Below, piece after piece: positions 46,809 through 55,302 of a stretch of DNA of 64,000 nt. Made by a program: the position numbers and the translations under genes. This DNA comes from Leucobacter aridicollis. GTDB lineage: Bacteria > Actinomycetota > Actinomycetes > Actinomycetales > Microbacteriaceae. Numbering within the stretch: position 1 is the first letter of the stretch; the number at the start of each line of letters is the position of its first letter. The notes under the pieces were generated by a model. The model saw only the letters and a program-made list of their open reading frames with translations. It searched no databases and had not been told where the DNA came from. The stretch spans positions 1,488,001-1,552,000 of the forward strand of contig NZ_JACCBD010000001.1 of the NCBI RefSeq assembly GCF_013409595.1, written 5' to 3'.

Positions 46809-49049
46809 GTGCTCTGGTCCACGATGGTCCAAGAGGCCGTGCGTTCGTTCCTGCGCCGGGCGACCGGGGCGCCGGGCGCAGTCTCGTTCGCCCGACTCGA
46901 CCCCTCGACCACCTCGGAGCTCGACCCCTCGATCACCCCAGAGCTCGCCGCGGTGGCCGCGGCGAGCCATGAGGCGCTCGGAATGGAGCCGACGCGGCGG
47001 CAACTGCAGGCTGCTGCCGCGCTCATGGCCGGCTACGGGGTTGAGATGGACACCGGAGAGGGGAAGACCCTCGCCGGTGCGCTAGCCGCCGCGAGTCTCG
47101 CACGCAGCGGGCGCCAAGTGCACGTGCTGTCGGCGAACGACTACCTCGCTGACAGGGACGCCGCATGGATGGCGCCCCTCTACCGTTCGCTCGGCCTGAC
47201 CGTCGCGGCGATCGGGCAGCACAGCACGGCTGACGCCCGCCGGGAGGCGTACCGCGCAGACATCCTCTACGCCGCGGTCGCCGAGATCGGCTACGACGTG
47301 CTCCGCGACGGGATTGCGCTCGACGAGGGGGAGCGGGTGCGCCCGGTCCTTGACGCAGCGATCGTCGACGAGGCGGACGCGGTGATGATCGATGAGGCTG
47401 TCGCTCCGCTCGTCCTCGCCGGTGAGCGAGCGTCAGCGCCGCAGGACTTCACCCGAGAGGTCGCAGCCGTGCAGCGGCTCACTGAGGGCGCGCACTACGA
47501 GCTCGACACCGAGCGGTCGACCGCGTTCCTCACCGACGAGGGCGCGATCGAGCTTGAACGGGAGCTTGGAGTGGATCTCTACGCGGCGGGGAGCGGCGAC
47601 TCGCTCTCGAAGGTGAACGTCGCGCTCATGGCGGTGGCGGTTGCGAGGAAGGACGTCGACTACGTGGTGCGCGACGGAGCGGTGCAGCTCGTCAACGAGG
47701 GGCGAGGGCGGATCGCCACCTTGCAGCGCTGGCCGGACGGCCTGCACGCCGCGGTCGAGGCCGCTGAAGGGATCGCGGCTACCCGTCCCGGGGTGATCCT
47801 CGACTCGCTGACAATACAGGAGCTTCTCACCCGCTATGCGTCGCTCGCCGGGATGAGCGGTACCCTCGTCGACGTCGCCGAGGAGCTGCTCGAGTTCTAC
47901 GGGCTCGCCACGGGCCGGGTCGAGCGCACTCGCCCCAGCCGCCGGGTGGACGAGCCCATGGTTGCGACGCTCACGCGGGCCGAGAAGCTCGACGCGATGG
48001 GGCGCGACGTCGCTGCGTGCGTTGCGGTCGATCGGCCGGTGCTCATCGGGACGCAGTCCGTGCGCGAGTCGGAGGCGCTCGCCGCAGCGTTCGCGGATCG
48101 TGGTATCGCCGCGAGCGTGCTCAACGCCCGCAACGATGCTGCGGAGGCGGCGCTCGTCGCTGAGGCCGGATCACCCGGCGCGGTCACGATCTCCACACAG
48201 ATGTCGGGGCGGGGCACCGATATTCGCCTCGGCGGCGCCGGTGAGTCGCTCCGTGATCGAGTGCTCGCCGCCGGTGGGCTACGGGTCATCGCCGACGGCC
48301 TGCACCCCACAGGCCGGCTCGATGCCCAACTGCGGGGGAGGGCGGGCAGGCAGGGCGATCCTGGATCGGCCGTCGCCTACGTCTCGCTCGACGACGAACT
48401 GCTCGCCGAGCACGCGCCGGAGTTTCTCCGGCGGCGCGCAGAGGCGCGCTCGGGCGCGGTCGCAGAACGCGCCGTCCGCGAGGCGGCGCTCGCGGCCCAA
48501 CAGGTCGCCACCGCGCTGCGCCTGGACGCGCACCGGAACGCGTGGGCGTACTCGCTCGCGGTCTCACAGCAGCGGCGCACGGTGCTCGGCACGCGAGAGG
48601 CGTGGCTGGTCGGCGAAGGATCAGCGGCCGCGGGTGTCCGGCTGCGCGCGCCGGCGCTGTTCGCTGAGCTTGTGGCCCGCGCAGGCCTGCCAGCAGTTGA
48701 GCGTGCGTGCCGCGACGTCGGGCTCTGGCAGCTCGACGAGCTGTGGACCGAGCACCTCGACATCCTGGGCGAGCTGCGCGACGGCATCCACCTGCGCGCG
48801 CTCGCAGACGAATCGCCGACCGCAGCATTCCACCTTGAGGCGCTGCGGGAGTTCGACGGCTTCTTCGACACGCTGCACGACAACGTCGTCGAAGTGCTGC
48901 GAGGCCTCGACCCAGATCACCTGCTCGCGGGGGTCGCGGCAGCGGTGCGCCGGCCCTCAGCGACGTGGACCTACATGCTCGTCGATAACCCGCTCGGAAC
49001 GCGGGCCGACCGTGCGGTCCGTGGGTTGCAGCGCATGTTTCGCCGCTAG
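46809..49049 (+). CDS. secA2: accessory Sec translocase ATPase SecA2 (actinobacterial type)
   Basis: SecA2 is a second SecA ATPase that drives export of a subset of proteins through the SecYEG channel. The roughly 746-residue protein (GTG 46809; ATG 46824 also possible) is shorter than SecA1, lacking the C-terminal zinc tail. Walker A is MDTGEGKTLAGALAAASLA, with HVLSANDYLADRDAAWM; motif II is AAIVDEADAVMIDEAVAPLVLAG; the second motor half shows LIGTQSVRESEALAAAF, TISTQMSGRGTDIRLGGAG and LRGRAGRQGDPGSAVAYVS. The preprotein-crosslinking region is reduced. It may act with the P/Q-rich membrane protein upstream, but that link is inference. SecA1 is not in this window. Confidence 0.9.
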   Translation: MLWSTMVQEAVRSFLRRATGAPGAVSFARLDPSTTSELDPSITPELAAVAAASHEALGMEPTRRQLQAAAALMAGYGVEMDTGEGKTLAGALAAASLARSGRQVHVLSANDYLADRDAAWMAPLYRSLGLTVAAIGQHSTADARREAYRADILYAAVAEIGYDVLRDGIALDEGERVRPVLDAAIVDEADAVMIDEAVAPLVLAGERASAPQDFTREVAAVQRLTEGAHYELDTERSTAFLTDEGAIELERELGVDLYAAGSGDSLSKVNVALMAVAVARKDVDYVVRDGAVQLVNEGRGRIATLQRWPDGLHAAVEAAEGIAATRPGVILDSLTIQELLTRYASLAGMSGTLVDVAEELLEFYGLATGRVERTRPSRRVDEPMVATLTRAEKLDAMGRDVAACVAVDRPVLIGTQSVRESEALAAAFADRGIAASVLNARNDAAEAALVAEAGSPGAVTISTQMSGRGTDIRLGGAGESLRDRVLAAGGLRVIADGLHPTGRLDAQLRGRAGRQGDPGSAVAYVSLDDELLAEHAPEFLRRRAEARSGAVAERAVREAALAAQQVATALRLDAHRNAWAYSLAVSQQRRTVLGTREAWLVGEGSAAAGVRLRAPALFAELVARAGLPAVERACRDVGLWQLDELWTEHLDILGELRDGIHLRALADESPTAAFHLEALREFDGFFDTLHDNVVEVLRGLDPDHLLAGVAAAVRRPSATWTYMLVDNPLGTRADRAVRGLQRMFRR

Positions 49050-49056
49050 CGTCGGT

Positions 49057-49110
49057 TTGACAGGCGCGGAAATGAGCGTAGGCTGCCTTATGGTCAGAGT
49101 GACTTTAAGT
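49057..49110 (+). promoter_or_regulatory. promoter and operator-like palindrome of the NAD operon
   Basis: TTGACA (49057-49062), a 16-nt spacer and TAGGCT (49079-49084) form the strongest promoter in the window. About 12-20 nt after the expected start lies the palindrome ACTT-T-AAGT (49102-49110). A regulator bound there would block transcription of the five genes below. Autoregulation by the NrtR-like first gene is likely. Confidence 0.65.
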
Positions 49111-49130
49111 ACCGAATGGACGGAGCGGGG

Positions 49131-50075
49131 ATGCACTACCAGCGCGCCAGCGTCGCCGAACGTCGCTACCTGCCGCCCGCGGTGGCGGTCTCGGTCGTCG
49201 CGTTCGCTCTCCGCCCGCCGGTCGACGCCGAGCGCGGCGCCGCCTCGGACGCGGCACACGGCAGCAGCACAGCCATCGCCGCCCCGCCCACCATGTGGCT
49301 CCCGCTGGTGCGCCGGACCCGCGCGCCCTTCCTCGGCGAGTGGGCCCTTCCTGGCGGGCCGACCGAATGGGATGAGACGCTCGCCGACACCGCGTTGCGC
49401 ACGCTCCGCGCCGCCGCCCGTCGGGACCCGCGCCACCTTGAGCAGCTGTATTCCTTCGGCGGCATCGAGCGTTCGGCGGACGCGCAGCGCCTCGTGACCA
49501 TCGCGTACTGGGCGCAGTACGGCGAACGCGAGCTCGACGCCGAACCGGCGCGGGAGGGGGAGCGACCGCGGGGGCGGGAGGCCGCCCGGGATGAGGAACG
49601 AGATCAGGATCAGGATCAGGATCAGGATCAGGATCGCGAGCAGCCCCCGGCTCCCCGGCCCCGTCGCTGGGACGACCCGCTGCCGCCGCTCTCCTCGCGC
49701 GACAGCGGCGACGCCGGCGCGGCGGAGACCGCGGAAGCGCTCGAGCAGCCCGCGGGTGAGAACGTCGCCTGGTTCTCGATCGATGCGCTGCCGCAGCTCG
49801 CCTTCGACCACGCCGAGATTATCGACCACGCGGTTGCGCGGCTCCGCGCGAAGACCGAGTATGCGGCCGTTGCGCACCGGTTCCTCGGGGAATCGTTCAC
49901 GCTGGGTCAGCTCCGCGCGGTCACCGAAGCGATTCTCGGCCAGGCCGTCGACCCGGCAAACTTTCGGCGACAATCCCTCGCCCGCGGCGGGCTCATCGAC
50001 ACCGGCGAGCTCGATTCGGGCGGCGCGCACCGGCCCGCGAGGCTGTACCGGTTCAGCGAGCCAGACCGGCCGTGA
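49131..50075 (+). CDS. NrtR-like Nudix regulator of NAD synthesis
   Basis: A 314-residue protein with an N-terminal Nudix fold and a C-terminal winged helix, the NrtR layout, in which ADP-ribose or NAD precursors release the protein from DNA. The Nudix segment FLGEWALPGGPTEWDETLADTALRTL lacks the paired catalytic Glu residues of the true Nudix box, as in regulatory members. The C-terminal part AVAHRFLGESFTLGQLRAVTEAILG, DPANFRRQSLARGG is the NrtR helix-turn-helix region. A long linker (about 145-215) holds a DQ repeat and is absent from typical NrtR. ATG 49131 follows GGAGCGGGG. It leads the nadA-nadB-nadC-nifS operon. Confidence 0.88.
   Translation: MHYQRASVAERRYLPPAVAVSVVAFALRPPVDAERGAASDAAHGSSTAIAAPPTMWLPLVRRTRAPFLGEWALPGGPTEWDETLADTALRTLRAAARRDPRHLEQLYSFGGIERSADAQRLVTIAYWAQYGERELDAEPAREGERPRGREAARDEERDQDQDQDQDQDREQPPAPRPRRWDDPLPPLSSRDSGDAGAAETAEALEQPAGENVAWFSIDALPQLAFDHAEIIDHAVARLRAKTEYAAVAHRFLGESFTLGQLRAVTEAILGQAVDPANFRRQSLARGGLIDTGELDSGGAHRPARLYRFSEPDRP
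49602..49631 (+). repeat. 5 x 6-nt GATCAG repeat (Asp-Gln) in the NrtR-like gene
   Basis: Five exact copies of GATCAG encode DQDQDQDQDQ inside the linker between the Nudix and DNA-binding domains. In-frame hexamer slippage would change only linker length. Confidence 0.9.
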
Positions 50076-50127
50076 GCGCCCCGCACCCCAACCCAGACAC
50101 CACCCAACGAAACGTGAGGACCAACTC

Positions 50128-51465
50128 ATGAGCAGCGTGCACGAACTCATCCGCGGTGCGGCAGCCCGCGAAGCGGCTGGATCCGAGCGACCCGGCCGGC
50201 CGGCGTCTGCCCCGCACCGGAAGCCGATCGCGCTCCGGGCGACGGGCAAGGTGTCGTCGTGCGACACCGAACTCGCGAGTGACCCGTGGGCGATCGACAC
50301 GAAGCCCGGGTACGGGCCGGGAGCCTCCGTCGAAGATGTGATCCCCGGGACCGCGCCGCGTCAGGGGCCGCTCCCTGAGCGCTACACGCGCGCGAGCGAC
50401 GAGCAGCTCGACGAGTGGATCACGGCGGCAAAGACCGCACTCGGCGATCGCGTTCGGATCCTCGGGCACTTCTACCAGCGCGACGAGATCGTGAAGTACG
50501 CGGACTTCGTCGGCGACTCGTTCATGCTCGCGCAGGCCGCGAAGCAGCACCCGGAGGCGGAGTCGTTCGTGTTCTGCGGTGTGCACTTCATGGCCGAAAC
50601 CGCGGACATTCTCTCCGGGCCCGAACAGTCGGTGATCCTGCCGAACCTCGCCGCGGGCTGCTCGATGGCCGACATGGCGACGATCGAGCAGGTCGAGGCG
50701 TGCTGGAACGAGCTGACCGCGGCGCTCGGGCCAGCTGCCGAGGGCGACCTGCAGCCTGTCATCCCGGTCACCTACATGAACTCGTCCGCAGCGATCAAGG
50801 CGTTCTGCGGGCGCAACGGCGGCATCGTCTGCACCTCCTCGAACGCGCGCACCGTGCTCGAGTGGGCGTTCGAGCGCGGTCAGCGCGTCGTGTTCTTCCC
50901 CGACCAGCACCTCGGCCGCAACACCGCGAAGGCGATGGGGATCCCCGAGGAGCTTATGCCGCTCTGGCGCCCGCACCTCGCGCTCGGCGGAAACACGGCG
51001 GAGCAGCTCAGGGACTCGAAGGTCATCCTGTGGAACGGCTTCTGCTCGGTGCACAAGCGCTTCACCGTCGCGCAGATCGAGCAGGCGCGCGCCGACTACC
51101 CCGGCGTGCGGGTCATCGTGCACCCCGAATGCCCGGCACCCGTCGTGGAGGCGGCGGACGGTGCGGGATCGACAGAGTACATCCGCAAGGAGGTCGAGGC
51201 CGCGGAGCCTGGCACGGTGCTCGCGATTGGCACCGAGATCAACCTCGTGAACCGGCTCCAGCAGCAGCGGCCCGATCTCACGATCTTCTGCCTCGATCCC
51301 GTGGTCTGCCCGTGCTCGACGATGTACCGGATCCACCCCGCCTACCTCGCGTGGACGCTCGAATCGCTGCTCGCGGGTCAGGTCCCCAACCAGATCAGCG
51401 TGTCCGAGAGCGTCGCCGGCGACTCGCGGATCGCGCTCGAGCGGATGCTCGCGGCCAAGCCATGA
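50128..51465 (+). CDS. nadA: quinolinate synthase NadA
   Basis: NadA condenses iminoaspartate with dihydroxyacetone phosphate to quinolinate, using an oxygen-sensitive [4Fe-4S] cluster. The 445-residue protein starts at ATG 50128 after GAGGA and carries a long N-terminal extension (about 90 residues) before the core (ILGHFYQRDEIVKYADFVGDSF). Conserved features are FVFCGVHFMAETADIL, AAGCSMADMATI, VTYMNSSAAIKAFCG, TSSNARTVLEWAF, FFPDQHLGRNTA and HPECPAP; the CxxC-type C-terminal segment CLDPVVCPCSTMYRIHP completes the cluster ligands. It overlaps nadB by 4 nt (ATGA). A desulfurase in the operon can supply its cluster. Confidence 0.96.
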   Translation: MSSVHELIRGAAAREAAGSERPGRPASAPHRKPIALRATGKVSSCDTELASDPWAIDTKPGYGPGASVEDVIPGTAPRQGPLPERYTRASDEQLDEWITAAKTALGDRVRILGHFYQRDEIVKYADFVGDSFMLAQAAKQHPEAESFVFCGVHFMAETADILSGPEQSVILPNLAAGCSMADMATIEQVEACWNELTAALGPAAEGDLQPVIPVTYMNSSAAIKAFCGRNGGIVCTSSNARTVLEWAFERGQRVVFFPDQHLGRNTAKAMGIPEELMPLWRPHLALGGNTAEQLRDSKVILWNGFCSVHKRFTVAQIEQARADYPGVRVIVHPECPAPVVEAADGAGSTEYIRKEVEAAEPGTVLAIGTEINLVNRLQQQRPDLTIFCLDPVVCPCSTMYRIHPAYLAWTLESLLAGQVPNQISVSESVAGDSRIALERMLAAKP

Positions 51466-53207
51466 TCCTCGTCGTCGGCGCAGGCGTCGCCGGGCTGTCG
51501 TGCGCGCTCGCGGCGGTGGCCCGGGGCGCCGACGTGGTGCTCGCGACGCCGGGTCGCCTGCGCGACGGCGGCAACACCGCCCTCGCGCAGGGCGGCATCG
51601 CCGCGGCGGTCGGGCCGGGGGACACCGCCGAGGCGCACCTCGCAGATACCCTCTCGGCGGGCGCGGGGATCGTGAATACGGCGGCCGCGCGCGTACTCAC
51701 CACCGAGGGGGCGCGGATCGTGCGCGAGCTGCTCGACGCCGGGCTGCCGGTCGACCGAGCCAGCGACGGGTCCGTCAGCCTCGGGCTTGAGGGCGCGCAT
51801 GGTCTGCCGCGTATCCTCCACTCGGGCGGTGACCGCACCGGGGCGGCCCTGCACGCGTTCCTTGCGGACTGCGCGCTCGCCGAGGAAGCAGCCGGCAGGC
51901 TCCAGCTCCGCGAGGAGGTCGCGGTCGCTTCGCTCATCGTCGAGGCCGGCCAGGTCGTCGGTGCACGACTGCGGCCAGCCACTGCACAGTCTGGGCTGCC
52001 GGCTCCGTCAGGCCCGCTAGCTCAGTCCGGCCCCTCGGCCCCGTTCACCGCTGCGGCGGCTACCGCACCCGCCGACGCCACCGAGCAGCGCGCGGACGCG
52101 GTCGTGCTCGCGACGGGCGGCTACGCTGCCATGTTCCCGCGCACGACGAACCACGCGGGAGCGAGGGGAGAGGGGATCCTGATCGCTGCGCGCGCGGGCG
52201 CGCTCGTCGCGGACCTCGAGTTCGTGCAGTTCCACCCGACGGCGCTCGAGACCGGCGAGCTCGTCTCGGAGGCCGTGCGCGGCGCCGGCGCGGTGCTGCG
52301 CGACGCGGCCGGGCGGCGATTCATGCAGGACCGCCACCCGCTCGCCGAGCTAGCCCCGCGCGATGTCGTCGCACGCGAGATCCACCGCGTCGCGCGCGCT
52401 GGCGGCGCGGCAGGACCGGGCCTGGGCGCGAACGCGCTGGGCGCCGTGTTTCTCGATGCGACCCCGATCGAGCGTGAGCGCGGTGCCGGATCCCTCGCGA
52501 GGATGTTCCCCGGCATCTCTGCCGCACTCGCGGCCCACGGGCACGACTGGACGCGCGAGCCCGTTCCGGTGACGCCCGCCGCCCACTACACGATGGGCGG
52601 CGTCGCGAGCGACACGCTCGGCCGCAGCACGCTCCCGGGCCTGTTCGTTGCTGGCGAGGCCGCGTCGACCGGCGTGCACGGCGCAAACCGACTCGCCTCA
52701 AACTCGCTGCTTGAGGGGCTCGTGTTCGGCGAGCGGGCGGGCGCCGCGGCCGCGGCCTTCGCGGCGTCTGGCCACCAGGACTGGGGCGTCACCGCGGCAG
52801 ACCTCGGTGTCCGCCTCGCCGCCGAGCCCGTGCGACGCCCGGGTGACCCTGCCAGGGGTGGGGCTGGCGCCGCCGAGAGGATCGCTGATGGAACCGCCGA
52901 GGGCGCCGCCGAGGGGGCGGTCGGCGGGGCCACGGACGTGAGCGGCGTCACGGACGCGATCGCCGCCGCCCTCGGGATCGAACGCGACGCCGCAGGGCTC
53001 GCCGCCGCCGCGCGCGTCTTCCACCGGGAGGCGTCGCGCGGCTCCGATCTCGCAGAGTTCGCTGGCCTCGTGTGCGCGGCCGCGCGCGCCCGCACCGAAT
53101 CTCGCGGCGCACATCAACGGGCCGACTACCCGGCGACCGACCCCGACTGGGGCGGGCGCCGCGCGCTCGTCCTGGAGGCCGCGCGAGAACCCGTCGCCGT
53201 CGGCTAG
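51462..53207 (+). CDS. nadB: L-aspartate oxidase NadB
   Basis: NadB oxidises aspartate to iminoaspartate with FAD, passing it to NadA. The 581-residue protein starts at ATG 51462, overlapping the nadA stop. The FAD site is VVGAGVAGLSCALAAVARG, with GGNTALAQGGIAAAVGPGD, HSGGDRTGAALHAFL, LATGGYAAMFPRTTNHAGARGEG, EFVQFHPTALE and AAHYTMGGVASDT; VHGANRLASNSLLEGLVFGERAG closes the fold. A low-complexity Gly/Ala/Glu linker (about 460-490) precedes the helical C-terminus. A related flavoprotein is encoded at 60736. Confidence 0.96.
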   Translation: MILVVGAGVAGLSCALAAVARGADVVLATPGRLRDGGNTALAQGGIAAAVGPGDTAEAHLADTLSAGAGIVNTAAARVLTTEGARIVRELLDAGLPVDRASDGSVSLGLEGAHGLPRILHSGGDRTGAALHAFLADCALAEEAAGRLQLREEVAVASLIVEAGQVVGARLRPATAQSGLPAPSGPLAQSGPSAPFTAAAATAPADATEQRADAVVLATGGYAAMFPRTTNHAGARGEGILIAARAGALVADLEFVQFHPTALETGELVSEAVRGAGAVLRDAAGRRFMQDRHPLAELAPRDVVAREIHRVARAGGAAGPGLGANALGAVFLDATPIERERGAGSLARMFPGISAALAAHGHDWTREPVPVTPAAHYTMGGVASDTLGRSTLPGLFVAGEAASTGVHGANRLASNSLLEGLVFGERAGAAAAAFAASGHQDWGVTAADLGVRLAAEPVRRPGDPARGGAGAAERIADGTAEGAAEGAVGGATDVSGVTDAIAAALGIERDAAGLAAAARVFHREASRGSDLAEFAGLVCAAARARTESRGAHQRADYPATDPDWGGRRALVLEAAREPVAVG

Positions 53208-53272
53208 CGCGCCCCGCCCTCGCCGACGCCCCAGCCCATCCGACTTCCACCACCAGCCCGAGGAGCCGTCAC

Positions 53273-54121
53273 GTGCTTACCCCGCAGATCATCTCAGACG
53301 TCGTCCAGCGCGCACTGGCGGAGGACGCCCCGTGGGGCGACCTCACTGTCGCGCTCGCAATCCCCGAGGACGCGACACTCGCCACGCGCGTCGTCGCGCG
53401 CGAGTCGGGCGTGTTCGCTGGCGGGCCGCTCATCGCCGAGACCTTCAGGCAGGTCGACGACCGCGTCACGGTCACGGGTCTCGCGCCGGAGGGCACTGCC
53501 TTCATCGCCGGCGACGTGCTCGCGCGCATCGCCGGCCCGGCCCGCGCGGTGCTCACGGGTGAGCGGGTCGCCCTGAACTTCAGCCAGCGCATGAGCGGCA
53601 TCGCGACGCTCACGTCGACGTTCGTCGCCCTGGTCGCGCACACGGGCGCGCGGATCGCCGACACGCGCAAGACGACGCCGGGCCTCCGCGCGCTCGAGAA
53701 GCACGCCGTGGCCGCCGGTGGGGGATCGAACCACCGCTTCGGTCTCTCCGACGCGATCATGGTGAAAGACAACCACCTCGCGGCGCTCGGGGCGGTCGAC
53801 GCGGCCACGACCACGGCCGCGCTCGCCACCCTCCGCGCCAAGGCCGGGCACACGACCTCCATCGTCGTCGAGGTGGATCGACTCGACCAGATTGAGGCCG
53901 TGCTCGCCGGGAACCCGACCGGGGTGCTGCTCGACAACTTCTCCCTCGCTGACCTGCGGGCCGGCGTCGAACTCATCGGCGACCGCGCGCTCGCGGAGGC
54001 GAGCGGCGGCGTGAACCTCGACACCGTCGCCGGGATCGCCGAGACCGGCGTCGACGTGATCTCTGTCGGATTGCTCACGCACGGTGCCCGGGCGCTCGAC
54101 CTCGGGCTCGACGCGGAATGA
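53273..54121 (+). CDS. nadC: nicotinate-nucleotide diphosphorylase (quinolinate phosphoribosyltransferase) NadC
   Basis: NadC joins quinolinate with PRPP and releases CO2, giving nicotinate mononucleotide, which NadD at 26663 adenylates. The 282-residue protein begins at GTG 53273 after GAGGAG. Core motifs: EDAPWGDLTVAL, ALNFSQRMSGIATLT, ADTRKTTPGLRALEKHAV, GGGSNHRFGLSDAIMVKDNHLAA, VEVDRLDQIEAVL and LLDNFSLADLRAGVEL. The 65-bp gap after nadB is the widest in the nadA-nifS run. The stop overlaps the nifS start (ATGA). Confidence 0.97.
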   Translation: MLTPQIISDVVQRALAEDAPWGDLTVALAIPEDATLATRVVARESGVFAGGPLIAETFRQVDDRVTVTGLAPEGTAFIAGDVLARIAGPARAVLTGERVALNFSQRMSGIATLTSTFVALVAHTGARIADTRKTTPGLRALEKHAVAAGGGSNHRFGLSDAIMVKDNHLAALGAVDAATTTAALATLRAKAGHTTSIVVEVDRLDQIEAVLAGNPTGVLLDNFSLADLRAGVELIGDRALAEASGGVNLDTVAGIAETGVDVISVGLLTHGARALDLGLDAE

Positions 54122-55302
54122 CCGAGCCCGACCGCGGATCCGGATCCGGCAGCTACCTCGACGCCGCCGCCACGGCGCCGCTGCGGCCCGAGGCACTCGA
54201 CGCGATGCTGCGGGTCTTTACCGCCGGGCAGGCGAACGCGTCGAGCGTGCACTCGCCGGGGTTTCGCGCGCGCGAGGAAATCGAGGCGGCACGCGCGCGC
54301 GTCGCCGCGGCGCTCGGCGCCCGCCCGGGAGATGTGATCTTCACCTCGGGCGGGACGGAAGCGAACTCGCTCGCAATCGTCGGCCTCTCGCTCGCCAGCC
54401 CCCGCGGCCGGCACCTTGTCACGACGGCGATCGAGCACTCCTCGGTGCTCGAATCGTGCCGCTACCTCGAGCGGGTGTTCGGCTTCGAGCTCACCGTGCT
54501 GCCCGTCGACGGCGAGGGCCGGGTGGGCCCCGCCGATCTTCGCGCGGCGCTGCGGACCGACACGACGCTCGTCTCGGTCGGGCTCGCGAACGGCGAGGTC
54601 GGCACGGTGCAGGACGTGCCAGCGCTCGCTGCCCTCGCGCGTGAGATCGGGGCGATCGTGCACACTGACGCGGTGCAGGCGGCGGCCTCGCTCCCCGTCT
54701 CGGTGGGCGCGGCGGGCGCGTGGCCGGGTGGGGCAGTCGACGCGCTGACCGTCGCCTCGCACAAGTTTGGCGGTCCCCAGGGGGTGGGCGCCCTCGTCGC
54801 CCGAAGCGGGCTGCGGATCGAACCCATCATCCACGGCGGCGGGCAGGAGCGCGGGGCGCGCTCCGGGACCGAGAACGTCGCGGGGATCGCGGGGTTCGCC
54901 GCGGCGGTCAGCGCGGCGACGGCGCAGATCGGGTCGGCCGCGCTCGCGCTCATGGAGAGCCGGGACGCGCTCACCGACAGGATCCTCGCTGAGGTGCCCG
55001 GCGCCCGGCTCACCGGGCATCCGACGGAGCGGCTGCCCGGTCACGCGTCGTTCACCGTGCGCGGGGTGAGCGGTGAGTCGCTGCTTGTCGCGCTCGACGC
55101 TGCCGGGCTTGCGGTCTCGTCGGGCTCGGCGTGCGCGGCTGGCAAGTCCGAGCCGTCGCCGGTGCTGCTCGCACTGGGCGTCTCCGACGAGCTCGCGCAG
55201 ACCGCCGTTCGGTTCAGCCTTGCAGGCCCGCTTCCGAGCGAGACGCTCGATCGGATCGTTCGCGTGCTGCGGGCCGAGGTGCTGCGGGGCGTCGCAGGCT
55301 GA
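54118..55302 (+). CDS. nifS: cysteine desulfurase NifS/IscS-like
   Basis: A PLP enzyme that takes sulfur from cysteine as a persulfide for Fe-S cluster assembly. Its place at the end of the nadABC operon suggests it serves the [4Fe-4S] cluster of NadA. The 394-residue group I form has YLDAAATAPLRPEALDAM, FTSGGTEANSLAIVGL, TAIEHSSVLE, VHTDAVQAAASLPVSV, the PLP lysine in TVASHKFGGPQGVGALV, and the sulfur-carrying Cys in VSSGSACAAGKSEPSPVL. It starts within the nadC stop and overlaps the opposing EamA gene by 89 nt at the end. The nifS/iscS symbol is by similarity. Confidence 0.93.
   Translation: MTEPDRGSGSGSYLDAAATAPLRPEALDAMLRVFTAGQANASSVHSPGFRAREEIEAARARVAAALGARPGDVIFTSGGTEANSLAIVGLSLASPRGRHLVTTAIEHSSVLESCRYLERVFGFELTVLPVDGEGRVGPADLRAALRTDTTLVSVGLANGEVGTVQDVPALAALAREIGAIVHTDAVQAAASLPVSVGAAGAWPGGAVDALTVASHKFGGPQGVGALVARSGLRIEPIIHGGGQERGARSGTENVAGIAGFAAAVSAATAQIGSAALALMESRDALTDRILAEVPGARLTGHPTERLPGHASFTVRGVSGESLLVALDAAGLAVSSGSACAAGKSEPSPVLLALGVSDELAQTAVRFSLAGPLPSETLDRIVRVLRAEVLRGVAG

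Noticed and set aside
49591..50127. N-terminal extension of nadA through the NrtR-like gene
   Set aside because: It is an out-of-frame read of the upstream gene; a GAGGA site and homology set the start at 50128.
53072..53272. Arg-rich N-terminal extension of nadC
   Set aside because: It is a shadow of the nadB 3' end; GAGGAG and homology place the start at 53273.
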